Of a stretch of DNA of 64,000 bases, positions 32,564-46,028 are shown in pieces. The stretch lies in contig NW_026251387.1 in assembly GCF_025118155.1 (NCBI RefSeq), positions 2,139,501-2,203,500 of the forward strand. The letters run 5' to 3'. The translations under genes were made by a program, and so were the position numbers. Position 1 is the stretch's first letter, and each line of letters starts with the position of its first letter. The stretch comes from Cokeromyces recurvatus. Its lineage: Eukaryota > Mucoromycota > Mucoromycetes > Mucorales > Mucoraceae. The notes below the pieces were generated by a model. The model did not search any database. It was not told the DNA's origin and worked only from the letters and a program-made list of their open reading frames with translations.

Positions 32564-35500
32564 TTATTCATCTTCTTGAGCATAGTATAATCTTCTTTCT
32601 TCTATTTGCTCTTCAATACTTTTAATATTAGGAATATTTAAATAGCCTTTATGATATGTTAATACTTCTTCCAATAACAAATGAGGAATCAAATTTCTAA
32701 ACAAGCAATGATTAGAATAAAATAATTAACAAAGTATATTATTTACCTTCGTGGTGCCACCTTTAAACAATGCTCAGCATCCATACGTAGATCCAAGACG
32801 CTATCATAGTGTGCTCCAGAACTAAAACCGATACGAAGAGAATATTCTTTTTCAGGAACACTTTGTCTATTACGTTCATATAATTCGAATGTGATTTGTG
32901 TCAAGACTAAATAAAATACATATTCATATACGCACATAGGATACTATTTTAGAATATATTTATAAACTTACAGTCTAATTCTGGTAATGTATTTCTAGGA
33001 ACTTTTGTAGGAACACCAGAAAGATAAATCAAGTTTAAAAGGGTATGAACATGAGATTCCTTTGTAAAATATAAACGTGCTCTAGGTCTTTCTGCTGATT
33101 TCATTTCATCTAAATCGCTTAAAATCTTTTTTAAAAGTGGGAAACTAATCAGCATACCGATATTCTTCTTTTCAGTGTCTGAGATACCAAATTCCTGTGG
33201 AGCAATAAAATCAAACATCACTTTCACATTTTTATATAAACGTCGAAGATCTGATTCACATTTATCAGATGAAAGTATTGAACCAGATTCAGGAGAGCTA
33301 CAATTATTATTTTGAAGCTCCTCGTCTGTAAAGATAGCTTGAAGGAAAGGTCTATTATGAAGGGCATCATATTTGAGTGAATCGTATAAGGCAGGAATCC
33401 AAGATGGATCAGGATATGCCTCTACATTATTAACGACTCGTTGTTTCTGTTGTATTTCAGATTCATCACTTTCCTCACCTGTATGAGCAGAACTAAAGTT
33501 ACGAAACATTTTCTCCCATCTTTCTCTAAATAAAATAGGAGAGTCTAAACAGCACCAACGTCTTTGAAGATTATCCACATCTTTTGTAGCCCAATTTTCA
33601 TGCATAATTCGTTGCATACGACTCATGATAATACAAATTTCTTGAAAGATAACATAGGGTTGAGGAAGTTTTGCTGACCATCCCATTTGAGCTAACATCC
33701 ATTCAGGGATATCATTCCCAGGTTTTAACATACCTTTTAATTGACGTTTAACAGCATCTGTTTGATCTTTAGCTGCATTACTATCATCTAATAAATATTT
33801 ACTTTCAGAAATAACTCCATCTAACGATTCAGGGTTTCCAAGGAACCAGCGAGCAAAAACTTCAGCTAAAAAAAAAAAGAAGAAGAAGAAAAGGGTAAAG
33901 TATTTAACCATCATAATTCTCCTTTTTTTTTTTTTTTTTTTCTTTTTTTTTACCAGTGTTTCTAACACGTCTTTCTGAACTACTAAAAATTTTAACATCT
34001 TCCAATATTTCTCTATTTAAGATATTCATATCTTTTCTTAAATTCTCTGCTAAATCCTTTGATTGATGACGACCAGCATGTGTAAACTAAATAAGCAGGC
34101 TTTAGTATTCAAAATGAAAAAATAAATGAATATAAATATAAATATATAAATATGTATACATATACACAAATAAATATATACATGTATTATTTTTGTACCT
34201 CTCCTCCCCATTTAACAATCACTTGTAGTTTAACAAGTTCTTTTGTATTCTTATTATATTTTGGTTTCAGTTGTACTTTAGTACCAGGTAGGTCATGTTT
34301 TTTCTCTAAAACCTCCTTTAATGATCTTAGCTTATTTATCTCATCCTCTTCTAAAGATGTCTCAATAAGACATTCATCTAAAGCCTTTATAACAGACTTT
34401 AGTTGATGGTTTTGTCTAAACACAACTTCCCGTTTAGATTCACTCAATAGGTCAATAAAGGGCTTTTTCATGATAGTAATCTTAATCTTTTCTTTCGGAG
34501 TACGATCGCCATGACGAAAGACGGCGACAAAACCTTTCAATCGCCAAGAATTAGCAGGAGAAATTTCTGGAGGAATTTGATCGGCTAATGATAGAGGTCT
34601 TTCTTGTACTGACCGATAAAATGTTTCTTTTAATATCTTTGCACATTGATCATAATAAAAATCATTTCCTTTAACAAAGCTCCAACCATTAACATCAATA
34701 ACGTAAGATTTCCCCTGAACTCTTAAAATATCCAAACCACATACAGATTGACCAAAGGCCTTTGATACTTTTCTAGCTATCTCTTCTTCTTCTAATGTGA
34801 GTTTGACACAATATCGAATTTCTTTTCCTTCTGTATTACGTTTTACATGACCATCTACTGTTGGAGATCTAGTATAGTATAGAATACAATTAATATTTCA
34901 TTTATTTCATATCATATTATCATGATCGTTTGTGTATATAGGCGTGTTGGTTACTTTCTAGTTTCAGCATGTACGAATTGAGGACCCACTGTGTATATTT
35001 TAATATCTTCACTATTTTCAGTTTCCATTAATTTTTCATATATCCACGAGCCCTTGGCATTAGGAAATTTTAAATTAGGATCAAATTCACTTGACTTGTT
35101 ACCAATCTTTGATACATACACACACGCATATAAATATATGTATATATATATGAAAAGAGAGAGAGAGAAAAAAAAAAGAATAGAATAAAATATAAGGTTT
35201 TAACTGTAATATAATCTCACGTATACCTTTCTAAATAGTCTTCTTCCACCTCCACCTCTTTCATCTGAATAATAAATATTAATATTATGATCTTCTCCAT
35301 TCACAGGTTTTTCGATAAATGTCTTTGAAAGTTGTACTCCATCCACTTCAATAGCTTCATCATGAATAACTACTGACTTTGTATTGGAAGTATATCTAGC
35401 TAATATACGACCTATATCCATACCAGTACATTCCTTAAATGCAAAAGCTGCATCAGAGTCGACTTTAGCACCATTATCTCTTGAGACAACTAAACGAGGT

Positions 35501-36015
35501 GGTGTAGGTACACCAATCGCATCTAAAATTGACAAGACAATTCGGCGATCCCATAATAACGTTTGCATATATACGTTATTAACTACAAATGGTTTCCTAA
35601 GTTTTGTATAAGCTATTGCCTTTTTCATAGGAAATCCACTAGAAAAAAAGCATATTAAAAATCACAACCAGGCCAATTTTCGACATCTAAAAAAAATAAA
35701 AATAAAATAAGCGATATTTTATATAAAAGAAAAATAAAATTGAAAGTTATTCTTTTATACCTTCATCTATAATAGTTTTATCTCCAAAGATAACTATTTC
35801 AAAGTCTCCATGCGATAGTAATCTATTTAAAATATATCGCATAGGCTTTGATCGTGCTTTTCTATCCATAGCACATACACCTACAACATCTTTTTTTATT
35901 TTATTTTATATCAATTATTTCTATTCATTTTTTTTTTATTCTTCTATTTATATACGATACATTTTGCTCTTTCAGAGTATTTGCTAGGTAATGAAGGTGA
36001 AATTGTAACCGGCAT
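32564..36015 (-). CDS. vip1: diphosphoinositol pentakisphosphate kinase (Vip1/PPIP5K/Asp1)
   Basis: About ten exons, roughly 900 residues. Vip1 makes 1-InsP7/InsP8 inositol pyrophosphates through an N-terminal ATP-grasp kinase and removes them through a C-terminal histidine-acid-phosphatase-like domain. Kinase features: [76 protein letters not shown], and [20 protein letters not shown]. The phosphatase domain begins with [11 protein letters not shown] at about one third of the protein. The end is [12 protein letters not shown]. Start ATG 36013-36015 in the frame [11 protein letters not shown], with a splice soon after (donor GTATCG) leading into YVVGVCAMD. Very short introns (about 50 nt near the 3' end) and T/A runs make a few boundaries approximate. 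Confidence 0.93.
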
Positions 36016-38169
36016 ATTGAATATTATTTATAAAAATTTGTATATATTAAAAAATAAAAAGAAAAAAGAAAAGAAAATTATTAATTTTGACATAGACCAT
36101 ATAAATTCGAACAGTTACACATAAAAATATAAATATATCCTAAAAAAAAAAAGAAAGCAGGTAGTAAATGCGTTAGTTTAAAAAAATTTAGTACAATATG
36201 TAAAAAGTCACACGCATTCCTTCTTCTCCTTATTGCCAACTTACAAGAAGGAATCAAGAACAAAACAAGGAATTGCATAAACTATATTAATTTACTGAAA
36301 TTTTCATATTATTCTGAATCATAATTTAAAATAATTAAAATAAAATAAAATAAAATAAAATAAAATAAAGCAAAATAAAACCGTCATTTATTTCTTTTAC
36401 AACAGCTATATAAAAAGACAAATGAATGTGAAACAGAGAACCAAAGAGTTCTAGAAAGAATAAAGGTAATTTTAGATCAATACTTTTTTTTTTTCTTTTT
36501 TGATAAAATAAGCAGTAGCATTATTTTAAGTTTCGTTTATGTGCCTGAAAAGAGAGAACCTATTGCCAGAGCAGTTTTTTTTCTTTCCTTTTTTTTTGTT
36601 AAAAGAAAACACACTATTTCTAGTGAGGAATACTGTATAAAAACTTTCCCTACACTTTATATTCGAAATGCTTCTTCAGTTTGCAAACATGATGGAAACA
36701 AGTATTAAATTAATTACCGCAATAATCTTTAAATATAATAGTGTAAAGACAAAGGCTGCTGCCGCTAAAGAATGAATATCAACGAAGATCGTAGCTTTTG
36801 AAAATAGTTATATAAATATTAGATGGGTTGTATTTTAACCCTCATATGGTATATGTATATATATATAAAAAAAAAAAAGAAAAGAGAATTAGCTCCTATA
36901 TTAATTATTATTCTTCCAAGAGTTATTCAAGTTCAGGGCATTATAGAAACTTCTTTATAAAAACGAAGACTGTAATTTAATTGTAAAAGTGAGAACGTCA
37001 GTTAAGAAAACTATATAGACACTATAGCTAGTATTTAACTAAGAATCAAATGCACTCTTAAATGAAATGATGCATAGAAGAGGCTATAAGAAAGTAATCC
37101 TTCTTCCATAACTTCCCTTCTTCAATCTGATTAACTTATTCTAGCCAAAAGCTAAGCAAGATATGAAAATAAATATCTATTGATGCTGTAGAAGCTACTC
37201 TAACACCTAAAACGATGTAGTCCTACTTAACTGTAATTTTAAAGAATCTATAAGGATAGATATACCATCCAACCAGATAATCATTTAAATATATTATATA
37301 ATCAAGTTATGTGGAATAGAGTCTTTCTTCATGAAGATAGACGAACCATCTCTTCCTTACTTTTTCTTTTAGATATTATGTTCCTTCTTCATAAATATCT
37401 TTATCATACTTTTTCTCGTGCTATTATTAGTAACTTTAACATCATTATGAACATTACTAATTTCAGTATATTTATACTAAAAAGAAAAGAAAAAAAAAAC
37501 AGCTTATAATATTCGCAAACAACTGCTGCTACACTCAAAATCTTAACCTATTATTAAAGTTACAAAATCAAAAGCCTAAAACATACATCTATTATGGCCA
37601 CATAAACTGCTATATTATATCGAGACTTGTATACATATTTTATTAACATTTGAAATAAAGTAAATCTTCAATTCCTTTTTTTTTTTAGTCTTTAAAAGGA
37701 ATTTATTATTTCATATTTTAACACATGGAAAACTATAGTAGGAATAAAAGCAATGTTCATATCAATAGTGTTTAATAATACAATACATTCTAATAAATTT
37801 ATTAAATAGAGTAAACTAAGCTTATTTCAAGATACCAAGAAGTTTTGGAATGTTTATTTAAATAACACTCTTGCTGTATCGCTAATTCTTTTATTAGTGA
37901 ATATCTCCATGTATATATACTTATGAATCAACCTCATGCTTATATACTACAAAGAATGATGATAGCTGAGCTATGTTATAATAAAACTTTGATTCGCTGG
38001 TTTTATTGTAGACATACAAATACATATATGCAGCTAGAAATATAATATAACGCAATATATAATTTTTCGCTTCTTTTACATATCCTTCAATAGAAGAAAT
38101 ATTTGGATATAACATTTTCTTAAATGTTAAAAAAAAAATTTGTGCAAAAGTAGTTATTTGTTATAAGCA

Positions 38170-38215
<46 letters not shown>

Positions 38216-38335
38216 AATGATGCTATTTATTTTTATTTATTTTTCGGGTTTTACTATGCATTATTGCTTCCTTTCTTTTAAATAATTCCCTTCTTATTTC
38301 TTTTCATTTCTTTTTAATTTAACCTATACCCCACT
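36016..38335. other. AT-rich intergenic region, no gene seen
   Basis: No supported gene in 2.3 kb. Contains TAAAA repeats near 36330-36380, a TATA-rich run near 36850-36885 and a T-run of about 39 (38173-38211) roughly 125 bp before the CK1-family kinase ATG. Frames at 37309-37509 and 37921-38115 resemble degraded coding sequence but lack support. Confidence 0.55.
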
Positions 38336-39766
38336 ATGTATAATTATCAACCAAAAGATGTTATAATTGAAGGAAAATGGCTGGTTTTATCAAAGATAGG
38401 ACAAGGTTCATTTGGCGAAGTCTTTAAAGGTGCAATATAATATGAATAATAATAAGATATATATGTAGTTGCTGTATAGTCTCTTATCTATTATTATTAG
38501 TTCAAGATATCCATACCAACCGTTTTTATGCTATTAAAAGAGAGTCATCAGAGACACATTATCCTCAATTATATCATGAAAGTACCATATATAATATATT
38601 AAAAAATGGACGTAAGTTATTATATCAAATATCACATAGCAACAACAATAGTTTCTATTTTTATTAAAGATGATTCTACTACACTAATTAGCTTGTATAC
38701 CAAAGTATCATTGGTATGGTCAATATGATGGCTATGAATGCATCGTGCTTGAATTACTTGGTTCAAGTTTAAAAAAATTTCAACAAATAGTAAAAGATAT
38801 ACCACTTGATATAGTTATTGAATTAGGCTGTCAATTAGTAAAGAAGAAGAAGTAGAAGAAGAAAAAAAAATAGTCTATTTATTATTATATGAATAATAAT
38901 ATATTATTTATTAGATATCTTGCTTAGAGTATATTCATAGTAAAGGTCTAGTTTATAGAGACATTAAGCCTGAGAACTTTTTATTTTCTAAATCATGTGT
39001 TCTTGAGACTCATGCTACTAATTCTCGTTCTGCTATGATTAGTAGTTGGGAGAAAAAAGAAATAGCACTTTATGCAGTTGACTTTGGTTTAACTACTTGG
39101 TGGCAAAATCCAAAGACTAAAAAACCATTCCCTGATTCCAAAAAGCCAATAAAGTTTAAAACAGGTACAGCACGTTATGCTTCCCTGAATGTCCATCATG
39201 GCCACACACATACTAGACGAGACGACATGGAGAGTCTTGGCTATGTTTTATTAGACCTCTTATTAGGAGGTAATTTACCTTGGTCTGGTGTAACTGCTCG
39301 TACATCTAAAGCAGGTTGGGATCGTTTAATGTCAATAAAGGAAGACATTTCATTGGAAGATTTATGTCACGGATTACCCCATGGTATAATGAACTTTATA
39401 GATTATACAAGACGTCTTCAATTCAGTGAACAACCAGATTATATACATTTGCAAGAATTATTACGTGCATGTACTCAACCTGGACCTTTTTCTAAATCAG
39501 TTACAACATCTTATTCTTCTCATAGTACTTTCTCAAGAAATAAACTAGATAATGCATCTTTTCAAAATATCCTTATGATCAATGATTTATTTCAAGACCT
39601 TCCTTCATCACAACAACAGCAACAGCAGCAGCAGCAAGAGGAGCCAAAATATTATTTTCAGCCTATAATAAAAAATCATCATTCTTCTTCATCGTCTAAT
39701 TATTATAAAAAAAAACAGCATGTTCGGCGGCATAATAATAATAATAATAATAAATACTATTTTTAA
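38336..39766 (+). CDS. casein kinase 1-family protein kinase
   Basis: Four exons (38336-38429, 38501-38611, 38692-38837, 38915-39766) join in frame to 400 residues. Kinase landmarks: glycine loop IGQGSFGEVFK, catalytic Lys in YAIKRE, HESTIYNIL helix C, ELLGSSLKKF, catalytic loop YRDIKPENFL, and metal motif VDFGLTTWW. TGTARYASLNVHHG with RRDDMESLGYVLLDLLLGG takes the place of APE, which is the CK1-family signature. The C-terminal tail beyond about residue 310 is low-complexity with a Gln run and Asn/His-rich end (QQQQQQ, HHSSSSS, NNNNNN) and no Cys palmitoylation motif, so it differs from plasma-membrane Yck kinases. It may be a more divergent CK1. The T-run upstream may be part of its promoter. 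Confidence 0.92.
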
Positions 39767-40031
39767 ACTAGTTTACGGAAAATCTTTTTTTTTTTTTTTT
39801 TTTTTTTTTTTTCTTGTTAAACCCGAATTGTCGTGCATCTTTTATTTCTCTTAGGCAAATAACCTTCTTTAGTAAGAGACTACATAGGTTGTGGGAAATT
39901 ATTATAATTTTTTAATAAATAAATATTAACATTTACCCCGCAACAATTCTTTATTTCATTTCAATTTTTCATTCTTCTATTTTATTTCATTCTTTTCCTT
40001 TTCTTTTCCTTTTCTTTATCTTTTATACATA

Positions 40032-40619
40032 ATGCTAGCACGTCCTATTTTTCGTACTAGAGCTATTGTGAATTCACACATCATATCGAGAACAATGGCT
40101 TCCAAGGCATTTGTTAAATACAACTGGGAAGACCCTTTAAACTTCGAGAAGCTATTGACTGAAGATGAAATTTTTGTTCGTGACGCTGCTCATAGTTATT
40201 GTCAAGAACGTCTTTTACCTAGAGTGATTAATGCTTATCGTAACGAAAGTGAGTCTCTCTCTCTCTCTCTTTTTTTTTTTTTGTATTTAATACTGAAATT
40301 TATTAGAATTTGACAGGGAAATTTTGTCTGAAATGGGTGAACTTGGATTTTTAGGCTCAACAATTGAAGGCTATGGTTGTGCAGGTGTTTCATCAGTTGC
40401 TTATGGTTTAACAGCCCGTGAAGTTGAACGGTAGATTTTTTTTTATATAGATTTTGCTTAAAAAAAAAAAATTAATATACTCACTTAAAATCGGCCTGAA
40501 TTAGTGTTGACTCTGGTTATAGATCTGCTATGTCTGTTCAATCTTCATTAGTTATGCATCCTATTAATGCTTATGGTACTGATACACAAAAGGAGAAATA
40601 TCTTCCTCGTTTAGGTAAG

Positions 40620-40663
<44 letters not shown>

Positions 40664-41504
40664 ATCTTATTATATAAATATATATCATATTATAGCAAAG
40701 GGTGAAATGGTGGGCTGTTTTGGTTTGACTGAACCTAATCATGGCTCTGATCCTGGAAGTATGGAGACTACAGCAAAGAAAGTCAATGGTCATTATGTAT
40801 TGAATGGATCTAAAACATGGATTACAAATTCACCTATTGCAGATGTATTTGTTGTTTGGGCAAAGAATTTAGATGAGGAAGGAAAGCCGATTCGTGGGTT
40901 TATTTTAGAAAAGGGTATGAAAGGATTAGAGGCACCTGTCATTAACGGGAAATTTTCTCTTCGGGCCTCCGTTACGGGCATGATTATGATGGACCATGTA
41001 GAGGTACCTATTGAGAACATGCTCCCTAAGGCAAAAGGATTAAGTGGACCCTTTGGTTGTCTGAATAATGCTCGTTATGGTATTGCATGGGGTGCCCTGG
41101 GTGCAGCAGAGGCTTGTTTAGCACAGGCTCGTTCTTATACCTTGGATCGTAAACAATTTCACCGTCCGTTGGCTGCAAATCAATTAATCCAGAAAAAGTT
41201 GGCAGATGCAAATACAGAGATCGCCTTAGGCTTACAGGCTTGTGTTCAAGTAGGTCGTCTTAAGGACTCTGGTGAGCTTGCTCCTGAAATGATTTCGATG
41301 ATTAAACGCAATTCATGTGGTAAGGCTCTAGCTATTGCTCGAGAATGTCGTGACATGTTGGGTGGTAATGGTATCTCGGATGAGTATCATATAATCCGTC
41401 ATGCTGCTAATTTAGAGGCTGTAAATACTTATGAAGGAACTCATGATGTACATGCTTTAATCCTTGGTAAAGCTATTACAGGTATTCCTGCCTTTGCTAA
41501 TTAA
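40032..41504 (+). CDS. glutaryl-CoA dehydrogenase
   Basis: Four exons (40032-40248, 40307-40430, 40505-40614, 40696-41504) join to 419 residues. This FAD enzyme of the mitochondrial matrix oxidises and decarboxylates glutaryl-CoA to crotonyl-CoA in lysine and tryptophan breakdown. The N-terminus ([20 protein letters not shown]) fits a mitochondrial presequence. Family stretches: [87 protein letters not shown] and [14 protein letters not shown]. The catalytic base is in the motif [14 protein letters not shown] near the end. A TA dinucleotide run of about 40 bp lies in the third intron. It pairs with HMG-CoA lyase at 59690 as a branched or amino-acid catabolic enzyme, but the genes are not clustered. 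Confidence 0.96.
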
Positions 41505-41599
41505 ATAAGCACTCTTTATAACAATAATAAACGTGTAATACTGCTTTATTCATTTATTTACTGATAGTGAATGGAGAGAAGAGGGTATGATTCTAAAAT

Positions 41600-41742
41600 A
41601 AATAAATAATAAAAAAAAAAAAAATAAAAAAAAAAAAATAAAAAAAAAAAATAAAAAAAAAAAATAAAAAAAAAAAATTAAAAAATGGAAAAAAATAAAT
41701 AAATAAATAAAAAAGTAGAGCAAAAAAAAAAAAAAAAAATAC
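41600..41742. repeat. A-rich microsatellite between convergent genes
   Basis: Runs of 10-14 A separated by single T, then TAAA units and an A-run of 17, between the glutaryl-CoA dehydrogenase stop and the set3 stop. Confidence 0.85.
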
Positions 41743-41758
41743 TACATTTTTAGTAATT

Positions 41759-44112
41759 TCATTGTTGTTGCCTGGAAGATAAGTATTCTTGAAGTGAGAT
41801 TTTCTTTTTTACTACTGTCTTTGCTTCTTCGTATAAAAGTAACGAGTCATTATTATTTTTGTTATCATTAAAAGATGTTGCTTTACTATCATTGTCCATT
41901 ATATTTCTTCTGTTATGATAGACCGTTCGTAATTCTTCTTCATCTAGTAAAATGGTAGATGCATCGCTTAGCTCATCAACATCATCATCGTCAGTATCAA
42001 ATAACAGATTGCTATTTTCAGTAGAATTATTCCGTTCATTATGTGTTATCTTTATTTCATTTTTCTCTTTTTCTTCTCCTATTAATTGTGAAGAAACATC
42101 ATTATCTGTCACTCTTACATCTTCCATTAGAGTCGAGTCTCTTTTATTATCCTCATCTACGATATCAATTTGAGAGTTTTGATCTGAACTAGTGATTTCT
42201 ATCTCGATATTAGGTTCTGTTGAAAAGTCTTTATTATTTTGTAAAGTATTTATCTGCTGTTCATTTTCCTCTTTCATGTTTATTGGCGCAACATCTAAAA
42301 TAAATAAATAAATAAATACATGCATGCATTTTTTTTTTATTAATACATATTGTATCAATACCTGATGGTTCTGTTGATTTCTCGACGTTATATTTTTCAA
42401 GATAGTTACGCATCCATAGTTTTTTTCTTGGTAATGGTACAGATGTTTTCTCGGGTATAAGGGAAGGCGTTGTTGTAGGGTTTGATTTTTCTGAATTTGT
42501 CTGTTGATTTCCTTCATTTTCTGATTCTTCAAATACAGACAAGCTAGAGAGTGATGACAGTGAAGATATATCCACGTTTTCATCCTCACTCATATTATCG
42601 TTTAGTAAAGGTGTTGTATTATTATCGACAGACTCTGAAAAATGATTGTCTGTATCAGTATCTCCTTCAACATCCAACACTTCATCATCTGACGTATCTT
42701 TTGTTGTATCTTTTTTAAAAGAAAAGAAAAAAAAACATGTTCATTGCATACTATGTTAGTAAAGTCTATTTAGATATACAACGATTGTCTCTCTACTTAC
42801 TTGTAATTGTATTAAATAAACTTGAATTTAATTTTAAATTTTCTTCTGCCTTTAATCTTTCAAGGACTGGTTTTGGTTTAAGTAGAATGATAGAAGACTT
42901 TCTACGACCTCCTCCTCCTCCTTTGTTAGGAAGAATATGAACAGCCGATACTCTTTTGTTATACGCTGATTTCTCTTCATTAGACGCACATTGACGTTTT
43001 AAATGCTCAATCAAGCATCGACGTTTATTAACACAAGCACATGCACCAAACTCTTTTTCAAAACGATCCAACATCACCTTGATTGTCGCCTTTCTTTTCC
43101 TTTCTTCTTCTTCATCTATCACTTGATGATGATGATGATGATTACCCTTCTTTTGTTTATGCTGATGATGCCAGTTCATATTTTCCTTCCAAGAAATGTG
43201 ACCTCGTTGCCAATTCCAACCGATCGTTACCTCTTGTCCCTTTTCAATCAAACGACGAGCAAAGAGTCCCAAATGGATGACCTTGTCATCACGTGATCGA
43301 GGCACGATGACATTACGAAGTTCTGCATTGGGATGACATGATCGTCGAATATATCTTGCCTTATTTCCAAATTGACGAGTATCGATACATAAGTCTAAGC
43401 TAGGATAAAATACAATATGACTGAGAGGAGTACCGAGGATGATGAAATGATTGGCAGGATCAAATTTAAATTCTGATTTTAAAAAGACATCGCCTGTGAT
43501 CTCCATTAAATAACGTAAAGCTGGAATAGATTGAGTTGCAAATAATCCTTGATTTGACACAGGTGTGTCCATCAAGACTCCCTTTGTTAGTAAAGTAGTA
43601 GCATCCATAGCCACAAATGATCCATGATCACATAATAAAGGGCGATGCGGATAAAAGTTATTTTCTACAATCTCAACGACTTCTTCTTCTTCTTCTTCTA
43701 CTTCTTCTTGATGAGCGTGTTGTTTCCAACGACTGCTTGATGTCCAACGTTCTCTTGCTTCATGGAATATAGAATGAACATAACGAGAAATCACTTTAAT
43801 TTTAACTGGCTTTCTTCTTTTATTTTTATTATCATTTGGAACTGTTTCTTCTGCATCGAGTCGTCGAAGTTTCCTTTTTGAGATGGGTATCCTTTTAGAC
43901 ATCTTTGGTCTTTTTCTTTTAGAACATTGATCACAAAGATAATGATCTGGAATAGTTGTATGCGTAATATGAACACAATAAGCATGCTGCCATACAAGAC
44001 AGCGTTCACATTGAATAGTAAACCCATCATCTTCTGTAGATGGACATACACATCGAATTATTCCAGTATCAACTGGAACTAATGAATCTTTTGTTGTTGG
44101 TGAATGTGACAT
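41759..44112 (-). CDS. set3: PHD and SET domain protein, Set3-like histone deacetylase complex subunit
   Basis: Three exons (44112-42801, 42709-42362, 42294-41759) give 731 residues. The PHD finger is near the N-terminus (CVCPSTEDDGFTIQCERCLVWQH-type spacing of C, C, H and C, residues about 20-65); it binds methylated H3K4 in the Set3/UpSET/MLL5 family. A SET domain follows at about 200-320: GLFATQSIPALRYLMEITGD, RYIRRSCHPNAELRNV and LIEKGQEVTIGWNW. As in Set3/MLL5, the usual NHxCxPN catalytic motif is altered (RSCHPN, no Asn-His) and there is no clear post-SET cluster, so it is probably not an active methyltransferase. A long acidic tail ends KKKISLQEYLSSRQQQ. Long Glu and His runs occur. 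Set3 recruits Hos2/Hst1-type deacetylases to 5' parts of genes. Confidence 0.88.
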
Positions 44113-45131
44113 TATAATGAAGAGCTTTTTCTTTTTCTTTTTCTTCTTTTTTTTTTTTTCTTCTTCTTTTTTCTTTCTTTCTTCTCAAAAGGTGTCAGCG
44201 TATCTCAACCCTCTTATTATGTATATTTATCAGAGGAAAAAAAAAAAAATCAAAAATATATAAATAATTGTATTGAAGATATGTATGTAATATAATAATG
44301 AAAAAAAAAAAAAAAATGACTGGATTTTATTTTTTTAAATAAACATAATAAATTCAATTTCAAAGACAGCAACTTGCATGTTTGAGCCTAGTTTTGTAAA
44401 GAAAAAAAAAAAAAAAAGATAAAAAAAAATAAGCCTACATATTTAAATGTTTGTATGTAAATAATAGTGGCTTCTGCCCGAATCAGCTCAACAAAAATAA
44501 GAATGAAAGAAAAATAAAAAACCTACTTGCAAGAGATATAAGGTAAAAAAAAAAAAAAGAAAAGAAAGAAACTGATAATAATGTAATAAAAATGGCAAAA
44601 AAAAACTGGCTGCAGTTGTCAAAATCTACATATGTACTGACAACTATAAATGCCTACACTACCATTAAAAATCTATTTTCATTTCTACTCAAAGGGATTC
44701 GATATTCAACAGCTTCATATACTTTCTTTTGGAATATAGAATGACCGACTATTTATCATATTGTACTGTTTGGACTCGACTTTCTATTTCACCATGTTCT
44801 TCTTTCTCTATAATGAATAATATTTTTCCTTTCCCCCTTTTTTAAAAAAGGCTTTTTAATTTCTTAATGTGGGTGCTATGCTAAACTGGCCCGGGCCAAG
44901 ATAGTAGCCGCCTATATTGCTTTGGGTTAAAAAAAAATCGCTGCTAAAAAAAATCATTTAATTCAATCTATGAAGATTATTATAATAAACGAAATTTCTT
45001 GTCCCGCCTTTCTCTTTATATTAGCCCAAAAAAAAAAGGGTTTTCTTTTCCCTTTTTATTTATTTATTTATTTTTATTTTTTATTATTTTTTGCCAAGTA
45101 ATAAGAATATATAGATTTATATAATATATAT
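44113..45131. other. divergent intergenic region between set3 and the coiled-coil gene
   Basis: A pyrimidine-rich stretch with T-runs lies directly upstream of set3 (44120-44190). Several A-runs of 12-16 occur (44240-44560). GGCCCGGGCC-like GC box (GGCCCGGGCCAAG) at 44888-44900 is the only GC-rich motif. No gene seen. Confidence 0.5.
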
Positions 45132-46028
45132 ATGCTTCAAACAGCAAACTTAAGAGACGATTTACATATGTTACCACAACCTCGTTTAGCACCTTCTAGT
45201 TCGAGAACAACAAGAGTCATTGAAGAATTACAAGAGAATTTAGAAGCCATTCAAAAAGAATTAGAAAATACAAAAGTCCAAGTAAAGATTATAACAAATT
45301 AGTTTACTATTTGCGAATTTAACTCATATATTCATATTCATATATAGCTTCAAATAGTAAAAGAAAATAAAGAACAAAATGAAAAAGAAAACGAAAGATA
45401 CATTGAATCTAATAAGCAACTTCGAGCAGATATTCAGGAAATTATGCAGATATTAGAATCGAAACAGAAACTATTAGATGAAACAAGGAAATCTTATATT
45501 TCAACAGAAAATAAAGTTAAACAGTTAAAGGATGAAGCCATGATGGCTAGAAAGGAGCTGGATGACCTGAAACGGAGAGTAAGCACGATTGAAAACGAAC
45601 GTCGTACGATTGAATCTCAAAAGGAAAGGCAATTACAGCAGAGGAAAACACTTGAAGAATCTGTTGCACAATCTAAAGCTGAGTTTGATAAAGAGATAGA
45701 AACGCTTCAAAACGAATTAGACGCTATTCAGGAACAGATTAAGAGTGTAAAGTCAAGAGATATCGAAAAGGAAGTAAAAGAGTTAATTGAACAAAAGGTG
45801 AAGGAAAGAAAGAGTTTATACAAAGATTTTCAAAAGGCGCAAAGAGAGTTAGAAGAAAACAACCAAGCATTTATTACTCAAGTTAAACAAGAATTAACGG
45901 ACTTATTAAATCAGCTAAAGAACAAAGAAGAAGATCAACTTCAATTAGAATCAAGAATAAGGAATTGCGAAAATGAATTTAAAAGCTTAGTTTTAAATAT
46001 GAAAACACATACCACTGTACTGCCCTAA
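45132..46028 (+). CDS. coiled-coil protein of unknown function
   Basis: Two exons (45132-45281, 45348-46028) give 276 residues with phase-0 splicing at VQ|LQ. A short basic N-terminus (LPQPRLAPSSSRTTRVIEEL) precedes an almost continuous coiled coil (ELQENLEAIQKELENTKVQ, then VKQLKDEAMMARKELDDLKR and more), ending NMKTHTTVLP. Charged residues dominate and there is no membrane segment. Family unrecognised. It lies head to head with set3 across about 1 kb. It might be a spindle or cytoskeletal component, but nothing in the sequence decides this. Confidence 0.78.
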
